Below are positions 1 to 5,415 of a stretch of 11,662 nucleotides of DNA, piece by piece. The notes under the pieces were generated by a model. The model ran no database searches and was not told where the DNA came from. It saw nothing but the letters and a program-made list of their open reading frames with translations. Within the stretch, counting starts at the first letter, position 1. Every line of letters starts with the position of its first letter. Source of the stretch: QNFN01 sp033722135 (GTDB lineage Bacteria > Pseudomonadota > Gammaproteobacteria > QNFN01); the NCBI GenBank assembly GCA_033722135.1, contig JAWVZO010000071.1, positions 1 through 11,662 of the forward strand. The letters run 5' to 3'. The position numbers and the translations under genes are program-made.

Positions 1-227
1 CCGATATCGCCGCTCCAGGCGAGGCGCCGGAACAGGGCGAGGTCGTGCACCTCGAGCCGCGCCTCCGGTCCGGGACGCGTGCCGGAGAAGCAGAGCCTGC
101 CGCCGCCGGGCAGCGTCAGCTCGAGGCGGCCGTGGGTGATGCCTTCCAGCCGCGCCAGCAACGGACGCAGCAGCAGGGGTGTCGGGCGCGCCAGGGGCGC
201 CGGCCTTGTCGAGACACGGGTGGTCAT
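1..227 (-). CDS. Cyclopropane-fatty-acyl-phospholipid synthase-like SAM methyltransferase, N-terminal part (cut by window edge)
   Basis: The 75 residues visible run from an ATG at 227 to the left window edge, so the SAM-binding methyltransferase domain is outside the window. What is visible fits the N-terminal lipid-binding domain of the cyclopropane-fatty-acid synthase family: a GITHGRLELTLPGG stretch (about residues 29-42), then an LEVHDLALFRRLAWSGDIG stretch at the end, which normally precedes the 'GEAY..G.W' motif. Members methylate double bonds of phospholipid acyl chains at the inner membrane using S-adenosylmethionine. Some make branched or furan precursors instead of cyclopropanes. 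The start overlaps the stop of the DUF1365 gene (ATGA, 224-227), implying translational coupling. The family is inferred from the N-terminal domain and the neighbours. The exact chemistry cannot be decided here. Confidence 0.75.
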   Translation of the reverse strand, partial: MTTRVSTRPAPLARPTPLLLRPLLARLEGITHGRLELTLPGGGRLCFSGTRPGPEARLEVHDLALFRRLAWSGDI

Positions 228-982
228 GAGGACGTCTCCTCGAGTGGGGGCAACGGCTTGCCGTGGAACGCGACGCCCTTAAGCCAGAGGCGCAGGGCGT
301 GCCAGTGGATGCGGGCCATCACGGCGAAGGTCTGCAGGGGAGTGCGCAGCGCGGCGCGGCGCAGGGCAGGCCCGTGCAACGGGGCGGTGGCGCCCCACAG
401 CGCGGTGCTGAGCACGCGCGCGCCGCCGACATCGTGGCCGATTGCCACCTGCAGGCGACCGTCCCTGCGCACGAAGCGGAAGCGGTACTCGCCCTCGACG
501 TCGAGGAACGGCGAGACGTGGAACACCTTGCGCGCCGTCAGCACGTCGCCGTCGCCGATCGGCCCGCGGTCAGGCCGGTGCACCAGGTAGTTGTGGTGCT
601 CGCCGAAGGTGTTGTTCACCTCGGCCAGTACAGCACGCAGCGCGCCGTGCCGATCGTGGCAGAACCAGAAGCTGACCGGGTTGAACAGGTAGCCGAACAG
701 GCGCGGCATGGCGAGCAGCGTCACCCGGCCGTCGGCGCCGGACAGGCCCTGGCTCACGAGCAGGTCGCGGATCCAGGTCGCCAGCGACGTCCCGTCCCGC
801 GGGCCGTGGTCGGCGCTCCGGAACGCCAGCCAGCCCGGCCGATCGATCGCCAGTGCGCGCGGTGTGGACGCGAGGTCGTCGACGTCCAGCTCGACGGCGA
901 ACATCGGGTAGGCAAAGCGGTGCGTCACCGGGCGGTGCCGGTGGTGCATCACCGTGCCGGTCAGCAGGCGGTGGGGGCTCAT
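224..982 (-). CDS. DUF1365 family protein, candidate lipid-modifying protein
   Basis: This 252-residue protein matches the DUF1365 family, seen beside flavin oxidoreductases and cyclopropane-synthase-like methyltransferases. Family-typical stretches are LLTGTVMHHRHRPVTHRFAY at residues 6-25, the LFGYLFNPVSFWFC block at 95-108, the EVNNTFGEHHNYLVH block at 121-135, and KVFHVSPF at 152-159. It has no signal peptide and no catalytic motif I can name. Genes of this trio in Rhodobacter belong to the photooxidative-stress response and have been tied to methylated and furan fatty acids. I apply that by family resemblance only. The start at 982 is chosen over an upstream ATG at 1006 because its ATG overlaps the preceding gene's TGA (979-982). 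Its own stop overlaps the next start (224-227), so it is the middle of a coupled unit. Confidence 0.88.
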   Translation of the reverse strand: MSPHRLLTGTVMHHRHRPVTHRFAYPMFAVELDVDDLASTPRALAIDRPGWLAFRSADHGPRDGTSLATWIRDLLVSQGLSGADGRVTLLAMPRLFGYLFNPVSFWFCHDRHGALRAVLAEVNNTFGEHHNYLVHRPDRGPIGDGDVLTARKVFHVSPFLDVEGEYRFRFVRRDGRLQVAIGHDVGGARVLSTALWGATAPLHGPALRRAALRTPLQTFAVMARIHWHALRLWLKGVAFHGKPLPPLEETSS

Positions 983-2256
983 GCCGCCCGCCTCGCGGCG
1001 CGCCATGGCGCCTCCACGCCGAGCCGGCGGGCGACCTCCAGGCCCGAGCGCAGGCCGTCCTCGTGGAAGCCGTAGCCGGTCCAGGCGCCGCAGTACCAGG
1101 TGCGACGCGTCCCCTGGATCCGGGCGAGCTCACCCTGGGCGGCGACGGCACCGAAGTCGAAGACCGGGTGGTCGTAGGCGTACTCGCCGAGGATGCGATC
1201 AGCCGCGATCGGCCGGTTCGGGTTCAGGGTCACGATGACCGGCGTGCGGAACGGCAGCGGCTGCAGCCGGTTCAGCCAGTAGCTGACGCCCACCGGCCGG
1301 TCGTCCGGGCCGCCCGCCGCCGCGTGGTAGTTCCACGCCGACCACGCCGCCGGATCCCTCGGCATCACGCCGGCGTCGGTGTGCAGCACCGCCCGGTTCG
1401 GCTGGTACGGGACGGCGCCGAGCAGACGCCGCTCGTCGGCATCGGCATCGGCGAGCAGCCGGAGCGCCTGATCGGGATGGCAGGCGACCACGGCGTGATC
1501 GTAGCGGGCCACGCCGCCCTGCGCGCTGATCACCGCCACCTGGCGATGCAGCCGTCGCAGCGCCACCACCGGGTCGGCGAGGCGGACCTCCTGGACGGGC
1601 TCGGCGAGGCGGCGTACGTACTCGCGGGAACCACCGCGCACCGTGTGCCACTGCGGCCGATCGGAGAGCTGCAGCAGCCCGTGGTTGTGGCAGAAACGCG
1701 CGAAACTGGCGACCGGGTAATCGAGCATCTCGCCGGTCGGGCACGACCAGATCGCGCCCGCCATCGGCAGCAGGTACCAGTCGCGGAACTCGCGGCTGAA
1801 GCCGTGCCTGCGCAGGTAGTCGCCGAGGCTCTCGTCCGCACGCGACCCGTTCCCGGTGTGCTCCGTGGCCATCCGGTTGAAGCGCGGAATGTCGCGCAGC
1901 ATCCGCCAGAAGGCGGCTCGGAACAGGTTGCGCGGCCGGGCAAACAGCGTGGCGAGGCTGGTCCCGGCCCACTCTACGCCCTCTTCCTCGAGCTGGACGC
2001 TGAACGACATGTCGCTCGCCGCGGTGGGCACCCCGAGGTGGGCGAACAGCTCCACGAGCCGCGGGTAGGTCCGGTGGTTGAAAACCAGGAAACCGGTGTC
2101 CACCGGCGCGGTGATGCCGTCGACGGTCACGTCCACCGTGTGCGCGTGGCCGCCGAGATGGTCGCCGCTCTCGTAAAGAGTGACGCGGTGTTCCCGGCTG
2201 AGCAGCCAGGCGGTGGAGAGGCCGGCGATGCCGGAGCCGATGACGGCGATGTGCAT
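979..2256 (-). CDS. NAD(P)/FAD-dependent oxidoreductase, amine-oxidase/desaturase-like family
   Basis: This 425-residue flavoprotein starts with a Rossmann dinucleotide-binding fold: GSGIAG at residues 7-12, acidic E29 at the end of the second strand, and the LGGHAHTV segment that follows in this family. The C-terminus carries a flavin-binding signature (YCGAWTGYGFHEDGLRSG). This group, often annotated as an amine oxidase or cyclopropane fatty acid synthesis protein, almost always neighbours DUF1365 and a CFA-like methyltransferase, as here. In Rhodobacter such a flavoprotein acts as a methylated-fatty-acid desaturase on the way to furan fatty acids. The same reaction here is inference. The start at 2256 is chosen because the GSGIAG motif then lies at the usual distance and a GGAGGA ribosome site precedes it. 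An upstream in-frame start at 2376 would add 40 residues unlike the family. Confidence 0.9.
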   Translation of the reverse strand: MHIAVIGSGIAGLSTAWLLSREHRVTLYESGDHLGGHAHTVDVTVDGITAPVDTGFLVFNHRTYPRLVELFAHLGVPTAASDMSFSVQLEEEGVEWAGTSLATLFARPRNLFRAAFWRMLRDIPRFNRMATEHTGNGSRADESLGDYLRRHGFSREFRDWYLLPMAGAIWSCPTGEMLDYPVASFARFCHNHGLLQLSDRPQWHTVRGGSREYVRRLAEPVQEVRLADPVVALRRLHRQVAVISAQGGVARYDHAVVACHPDQALRLLADADADERRLLGAVPYQPNRAVLHTDAGVMPRDPAAWSAWNYHAAAGGPDDRPVGVSYWLNRLQPLPFRTPVIVTLNPNRPIAADRILGEYAYDHPVFDFGAVAAQGELARIQGTRRTWYCGAWTGYGFHEDGLRSGLEVARRLGVEAPWRAARRAA

Positions 2257-2338
2257 GGATTCCTCCGCGGGTCGAGGTGGCGGGTGGCAGCCGCCATGCA
2301 TGAGAGGGTGCGCGTTGCGGACGCGCCCCCGGGTGAGT

Positions 2339-2581
2339 TCAGGCGGCGCTGCGCAGGGCCTCCCGCGAACGGTCACGCCCGTAACGGTCGAGGAACTGGC
2401 CGAGCCAGCTGTCGAGGGCGTCGCGCTCGATGAAAGGCCCGACGACCACGCCGTGGCCGTCGATGCGTCGCTGGCCGGGCGCGGGCAGCGCGGCGACGTA
2501 GGGGGCGTCGTCGGGGCGCAGGGTCAGGAACCAGCCTCGGCTGTCGTGGAAGATGCGCTCGGAGCGGAACGGGGTCTTCAT
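2339..2581 (-). CDS. Small conserved-looking protein, resembles DUF6316
   Basis: An 80-residue soluble protein with no signal peptide or membrane segment. It has an aromatic RIFHDSRGWFLTLRP segment near residues 9-23 and a GPFIERDALDSWLGQFL segment near 48-64. This pattern of an aromatic sheet followed by 'GPF...A...' resembles small gammaproteobacterial proteins grouped as DUF6316. I recognise the style more than a precise family, and no function is known to me. An excellent AAGGAGA ribosome site lies 5 bases before the ATG. It is the first gene downstream of the leftward promoter, 82 bases ahead of the flavoprotein gene, with no clear terminator or second promoter between them, so it is probably the leader gene of the lipid operon. 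The C-terminal tail (RDRSREALRSAA) is basic and probably disordered. Confidence 0.75.
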   Translation of the reverse strand: MKTPFRSERIFHDSRGWFLTLRPDDAPYVAALPAPGQRRIDGHGVVVGPFIERDALDSWLGQFLDRYGRDRSREALRSAA

Positions 2582-2642
2582 GACGGTCTCCTTATATTCA
2601 GCTCGGTGTGATGGTGTCGTCAGAGCGTCCAGTACAGGGAGG

Positions 2643-2671
2643 AGTCTAGCGGGCTTTTTTCTATTTGTCTA
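2643..2671 (-). promoter_or_regulatory. Predicted sigma-70-type promoter of the leftward lipid operon
   Basis: Read on the minus strand, a -35 box TAGACA (2671-2666, 5 of 6 matches to TTGACA) is followed by a 17-base spacer and a -10 box TAGACT (2648-2643, 4 of 6). Transcription should begin near 2636, giving a leader of about 55 bases with a good ribosome site before the gene at 2581. The -35 box lies inside the 2664-2678 palindrome, which suggests direct repression. A dedicated ECF sigma factor promoter cannot be excluded. Confidence 0.5.
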
Positions 2672-2678
2672 GGACAAA
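2664..2678. promoter_or_regulatory. Palindromic operator candidate for the B12/light-responsive regulator
   Basis: The sequence TTTGTCTAGGACAAA consists of perfect 6-base arms (TTTGTC / GACAAA) around a 3-base centre. It sits in the only AT-rich stretch of the window, between the two divergent operons, and overlaps the leftward -35 box. It ends 14 bases before the rightward -35 box. Size, symmetry and position fit a dimeric repressor site. MerR-type photoreceptor repressors commonly autoregulate and control divergent genes, so the neighbouring regulator is the natural binder. That assignment is inferred. Confidence 0.5.
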
Positions 2679-2692
2679 AAATTAAAAAACTG

Positions 2693-2721
2693 TTGCACTG
2701 TGTGTAAACACCGGCCATAAT
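2693..2721 (+). promoter_or_regulatory. Predicted sigma-70 promoter of the regulator operon (leaderless)
   Basis: TTGCAC (2693-2698) and CATAAT (2716-2721) are separated by exactly 17 bases, a strong housekeeping promoter for so GC-rich a genome. The -10 box ends 6 bases before the ATG at 2728, so the transcript would start at or next to the start codon. No Shine-Dalgarno sequence lies in the interval. Adenine tracts just upstream (2676-2689) could bend DNA or act as an UP element. Confidence 0.6.
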
Positions 2722-2727
2722 TCAATC

Positions 2728-3639
2728 ATGTCTACTACAGATGCATCACTTCACATCGCCGCCGTCGAGCGCGACACCGGCATTCCGAAGGACACCCTGC
2801 GGGTCTGGGAGCGCCGCTACGGCTTCCCGAAACCGGGGCGCAACGACCACGGCGAACGCACCTACCCCGTCGAGCAGGTGGCGACTCTACGGCTGGTCAA
2901 GCAGCTGGTGGATTCCGGGCACCGGCCCAACCGCGTGGTCGGGCGCGATCCCGAGGAGCTGAGGGCCCTGCTCCACGCGGTCGGGGACGACCGTGGGGTG
3001 GAACTCTCCACGGAGGCCGACGCGATCCTCGAGGCCCTGCGCCGGCGTGATGCCAATGAGGTGCGAGAGACGCTGCGCGGGCTGCTGATGCGCCACGGCC
3101 TGGAACGCTTCGTGGTCGACATCCTCGCCCCGCTGACCACGGCGGTGGGCGAGGCGTGGGCCAGCGGTCGGCTGGCCATCCACGAGGAGCACCTGTTCAG
3201 CGAGCAGGTCGACCGCCTGCTCGGCCACGCCATCGGCCAGCAGCCGGGCTACTCCGACCAGGCACCGATGCTCCTTGCGACCCTACCGGGCGAGCTCCAC
3301 CGACTCGGCCTGCGCATGGTCGAGGCGATCTTCACCGCCCACGGCGTGCCCTGCATCTCGATCGGCCCGGACGTGCCCGTCGACCAGCTCGTCGACGCGT
3401 GCAGCGGTCACCGCGCCGCGGGCATCGCCCTGTCGATCAGCGCCTGCGGCGCCACCCCAGCAGCCGCGCGCGCCGTACTGGACGTCCGTGCCCAACTGCC
3501 CGACGACAAGAGGCTCTGGGTCGGCGGCCAGGGTGCGGGCCGGTTGCGCCCGCGCCCACAGGGCCGGATCGAGGTGTTCGACAGCCTCACCGACCTGGCC
3601 GAGCGACTCGATACCGACGACCAGAGGAGAACCGCATGA
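2728..3639 (+). CDS. litR: MerR-family transcriptional regulator with cobalamin-binding photoreceptor domain (LitR/CarH type)
   Basis: This 303-residue cytoplasmic regulator has a MerR winged-helix DNA-binding domain at about residues 8-75 (LHIAAVERDTGIPKDTLRVWERRYGFP). A four-helix cap follows at about 95-170, then a Rossmann-like B12-binding domain at about 178-290. The light-sensing signature is complete: W144-x9-E154-H155 in the cap (upper-face contacts with adenosylcobalamin) and E189-L-H191-x2-G194-x41-S236 with a later G266-G267 (lower ligand His191). In CarH/LitR proteins, AdoCbl in the dark builds a DNA-binding tetramer. Light breaks the Co-C bond, the tetramer falls apart and the genes are expressed. 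The gene is divergent from the lipid operon, likely autoregulated through the 2664-2678 palindrome, and its stop overlaps the peroxidase start. The ATG at 2728 fits the MerR domain start and has no ribosome site, suggesting leaderless translation. Confidence 0.93.
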   Translation: MSTTDASLHIAAVERDTGIPKDTLRVWERRYGFPKPGRNDHGERTYPVEQVATLRLVKQLVDSGHRPNRVVGRDPEELRALLHAVGDDRGVELSTEADAILEALRRRDANEVRETLRGLLMRHGLERFVVDILAPLTTAVGEAWASGRLAIHEEHLFSEQVDRLLGHAIGQQPGYSDQAPMLLATLPGELHRLGLRMVEAIFTAHGVPCISIGPDVPVDQLVDACSGHRAAGIALSISACGATPAAARAVLDVRAQLPDDKRLWVGGQGAGRLRPRPQGRIEVFDSLTDLAERLDTDDQRRTA

Positions 3640-4193
3640 AACCCACCGTCGCCCTGCTGCTCCTCGCAGTCTCCGGATGGCTGGCGCCCGCCACGGCGTC
3701 GCACGCCGAGGAGGCCTGCGCGGACACCCTCGACTTCCACTTCCGTGCGCTCGGCGAGGAGCGCACCGTGCACCTGTGCGAGTCCTTCCGTGACAAGGTC
3801 GTGCTGGTGGTCAACACGGCGAGCCGCTGCGGGTTCACCGACCAGTACGACGGGCTCGAGAAGCTCTACGCCAGCTACCGCGACCGCGGGCTGGTGGTGC
3901 TGGGCTTCCCGTCCAACGACTTCGGCGGCCAGGAGCCGGGCAACGAGGCGCAGATCAAGTCCTTCTGCCGGACCACCTACGGCGTGCAGTTCCCGATGTT
4001 CGAGAAGACCCGCGCCGCGGCCGGCGGCGCCCACCCCTTCTTCGATCGCCTCGCCGCGGAGGGCGGCGGGCACCCGCGCTGGAATTTCCACAAGTACCTG
4101 CTCGATCGCGACGGCCGGGTCGTCGCCAGCTGGCGCAGCCGCGTCGAGCCCACCGACCCGGTGGTGATCGAGGCGATCGAGGCCCGGCTGTGA
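3636..4193 (+). CDS. Exported glutathione peroxidase-family peroxidase
   Basis: A 185-residue thiol peroxidase of the glutathione peroxidase/BtuE family. The N-terminus (MKPTVALLLLAVSGWLAPATASHAEE) reads as a cleavable Sec signal peptide with a likely cut after ASHA, so the enzyme should act in the periplasm, unlike cytoplasmic BtuE. The catalytic set is present: Cys65 in NTASRCGFT, Gln99 in FGGQEPG, and Trp149-Asn150 in RWNF. Cys111 sits where bacterial members have their resolving cysteine, so thioredoxin-like reductants are likelier than glutathione. There is no selenocysteine. Substrates are hydrogen peroxide or lipid hydroperoxides. Its ATG overlaps the regulator's TGA (3636-3639) and is preceded by GAGGAGA, so it is co-expressed with the light-responsive regulator, fitting defence against photo-oxidative damage to envelope lipids. 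Confidence 0.93.
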   Translation: MKPTVALLLLAVSGWLAPATASHAEEACADTLDFHFRALGEERTVHLCESFRDKVVLVVNTASRCGFTDQYDGLEKLYASYRDRGLVVLGFPSNDFGGQEPGNEAQIKSFCRTTYGVQFPMFEKTRAAAGGAHPFFDRLAAEGGGHPRWNFHKYLLDRDGRVVASWRSRVEPTDPVVIEAIEARL

Positions 4194-4236
4194 GCCCACC
4201 CGGAACTCACGCCATACGAGACCCGAGGAGGACCCC

Positions 4237-4779
4237 ATGTTCCGTTATCTCGCCGCCCTCGTGCTCGCCCTCGGGCTGGCCGGATGCGCGCCCGTGAAAA
4301 TCGACGACTACCGCGACACCGCCCCGGCGCTGGTGCTCGAGGAGTACTTCGCCGGCCCGGTGCGCGCCTGGGGCATCGTCCAGGACCGCTCGGGGAAGGT
4401 GCGCCGCCGCTTCACCGTGGACATGCACGGCGCCTGGGAAGGCGACACCTTCGTGCTGGACGAGGAGTTCGTCTTCGCCGACGGCGAACGGATGAACCGC
4501 ACCTGGCGCATCCGCCGGATCGACGCCCACCACTACGAGGGCACCGCCGGCGACATCGTCGGCGTCGCGCGCGGCCGCGCCGAGGGCATGGCGCTGCACT
4601 GGCGCTACACCCTGGAACTCGAGGTCGGCGACCGGGAGGTCGAGGTCGACTTCGACGACTGGCTCTTCGCCCACGAGGACGGCGTGGTGATCAACCGCGC
4701 GACCATGCGCAAGTTCGGCTTCCGGGTGGGCGAGCTGACGGTCTTCTTCCGCAAGCTCCCCGCGGGCGAGGCGTCGTGA
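4237..4779 (+). CDS. DUF3833-type outer-envelope lipoprotein
   Basis: A 180-residue lipoprotein with a short hydrophobic leader and a lipobox LAGC ending at Cys17, so it should be acylated and membrane-anchored. The body is beta-rich, with LEEYFAGPVRAWGIVQDRSG near residues 30-49 and a VDFDDWLF block followed by NRATMRKFGFRVGELTVFF near the C-terminus. These are hallmarks of the DUF3833 family, whose biochemical role I do not know. Genes of this family recur with LitR-like regulators, DUF1365, CFA-like methyltransferases and chalcone-isomerase-like proteins, suggesting a shared role in membrane lipid modification or transport. A GAGGAGG ribosome site precedes the ATG. It lies 43 bases after the peroxidase gene, and its TGA overlaps the next gene's GTG (4776-4779). 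Confidence 0.87.
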   Translation: MFRYLAALVLALGLAGCAPVKIDDYRDTAPALVLEEYFAGPVRAWGIVQDRSGKVRRRFTVDMHGAWEGDTFVLDEEFVFADGERMNRTWRIRRIDAHHYEGTAGDIVGVARGRAEGMALHWRYTLELEVGDREVEVDFDDWLFAHEDGVVINRATMRKFGFRVGELTVFFRKLPAGEAS

Positions 4780-5339
4780 GCCCGTGCCGCCTCGGCACGT
4801 TCCTGGCGCTGCTGGTCGCCTCCGCGACCATGGCCGGCGGCGCGCCGCTGCCCGAGCGATGGACGCACGCCGGGCAGGCGCTCGAGCGCAAGGCCAGCGC
4901 GCCGGTGCATTACGCGGGGATCTTCCACGTCTACGACGCGGCCCTCTACGGACCGGCCGGCGTCGCGTCCCGGGCGCTCGCCGAGGTCCGGAACCCCGCG
5001 TGTCTGGTGATCGAATACCGCATGACGGTCTCCGCCGAGCGGCTGCGCGAGGCGGCGGACAAGGTGCTGTCGCGGCAGCAGGCCGATCTCGCGCCGCTGG
5101 CCGCGCGCATCGCGCGACTGCACGCGGCCTACCGCGACGTGGCCGAAGGCGATCGTTTCGCGCTCTGCCACGCCCCGGGCCTCGGCACCACCCTGGACCT
5201 GAACGGTGTGCGGCAGGTGACCGTCGAGGGCGACGACTTCGCGCGCGCCTACTTCGGCATCTGGCTGGGCGAGGAACCGATCGCCCCGCCACTCCGCGAG
5301 GCGGTGCGCGACGGCGAGGACCGGCTCGACCGCGCCTGA
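4776..5339 (+). CDS. Exported chalcone-isomerase-like protein
   Basis: A 187-residue protein with an N-terminal signal peptide (LGTFLALLVASATMAGGA) and a mature part resembling the bacterial chalcone-isomerase-like domain: YAGIFHVYDAALYGP near residues 46-60, a central CLVIEYRMTVSAERLREAAD segment near 71-90, and a C-terminal FARAYFGIWLGEEPI near 155-169. In bacteria this fold is not a flavonoid enzyme. Plant relatives without isomerase activity bind fatty acids, so lipid binding in the periplasm is a reasonable inference. The start is a GTG at 4776 overlapping the previous TGA. The open frame extends upstream but would be inside the lipoprotein gene with a different composition of residues. 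It is the last gene of the regulator operon. Confidence 0.85.
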   Translation: MSPCRLGTFLALLVASATMAGGAPLPERWTHAGQALERKASAPVHYAGIFHVYDAALYGPAGVASRALAEVRNPACLVIEYRMTVSAERLREAADKVLSRQQADLAPLAARIARLHAAYRDVAEGDRFALCHAPGLGTTLDLNGVRQVTVEGDDFARAYFGIWLGEEPIAPPLREAVRDGEDRLDRA

Positions 5340-5367
5340 GCCGCGCCGGTGACGGCCGGCGGCGATC

Positions 5368-5379
5368 TGACCCGGGTCA
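5368..5379. promoter_or_regulatory. 12-bp perfect palindrome abutting a promoter
   Basis: TGACCCGGGTCA is a perfect palindrome ending directly at the candidate -35 box (TTGGCA, 5380-5385) of the cyclotransferase gene. Position and symmetry suit an operator for a dimeric regulator. It is also only 29 bases after the end of the upstream operon. In GC-rich DNA a palindrome of this length can occur by chance, so the functional call is weak. Confidence 0.3.
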
Positions 5380-5409
5380 TTGGCAGGCCCGGCACGCCGG
5401 GGCTAGCTT
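5380..5409 (+). promoter_or_regulatory. Candidate promoter of the gamma-glutamylcyclotransferase-like gene
   Basis: TTGGCA (5380-5385), an 18-base spacer and TAGCTT (5404-5409) form a plausible sigma-70 promoter. The spacer contains an inverted repeat CCCGGC-AC-GCCGGG (5388-5401). This could be a regulator site or the stem of a terminator of the upstream operon, although no T tract follows. The predicted start of transcription falls on the ATG at 5416, and no ribosome site is visible. Confidence 0.35.
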
Positions 5410-5415
5410 GGGTCC

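Noticed and set aside
2257..2376. 40-residue N-terminal extension of the flavoprotein
   Set aside because: The family starts right before the GSGIAG motif. A GGAGGA site precedes 2256, and the extension would overlap the small upstream gene.
853..2433. 526-codon plus-strand open frame opposite the flavoprotein gene
   Set aside because: Antisense to a gene with a clear Rossmann motif, ribosome site and operon overlaps. The product has no recognisable features.
2651..2690. Intrinsic terminator reading of the T-rich and A-rich stretch
   Set aside because: No GC stem precedes the T run (2655-2660). The promoter boxes, the palindrome and the divergent start codons explain the stretch better.
3156..3635. 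Upstream extension of the peroxidase reading frame
   Set aside because: The frame is open far into the regulator gene, but that part is arginine/proline-rich. The signal peptide and ribosome site mark 3636 as the start.
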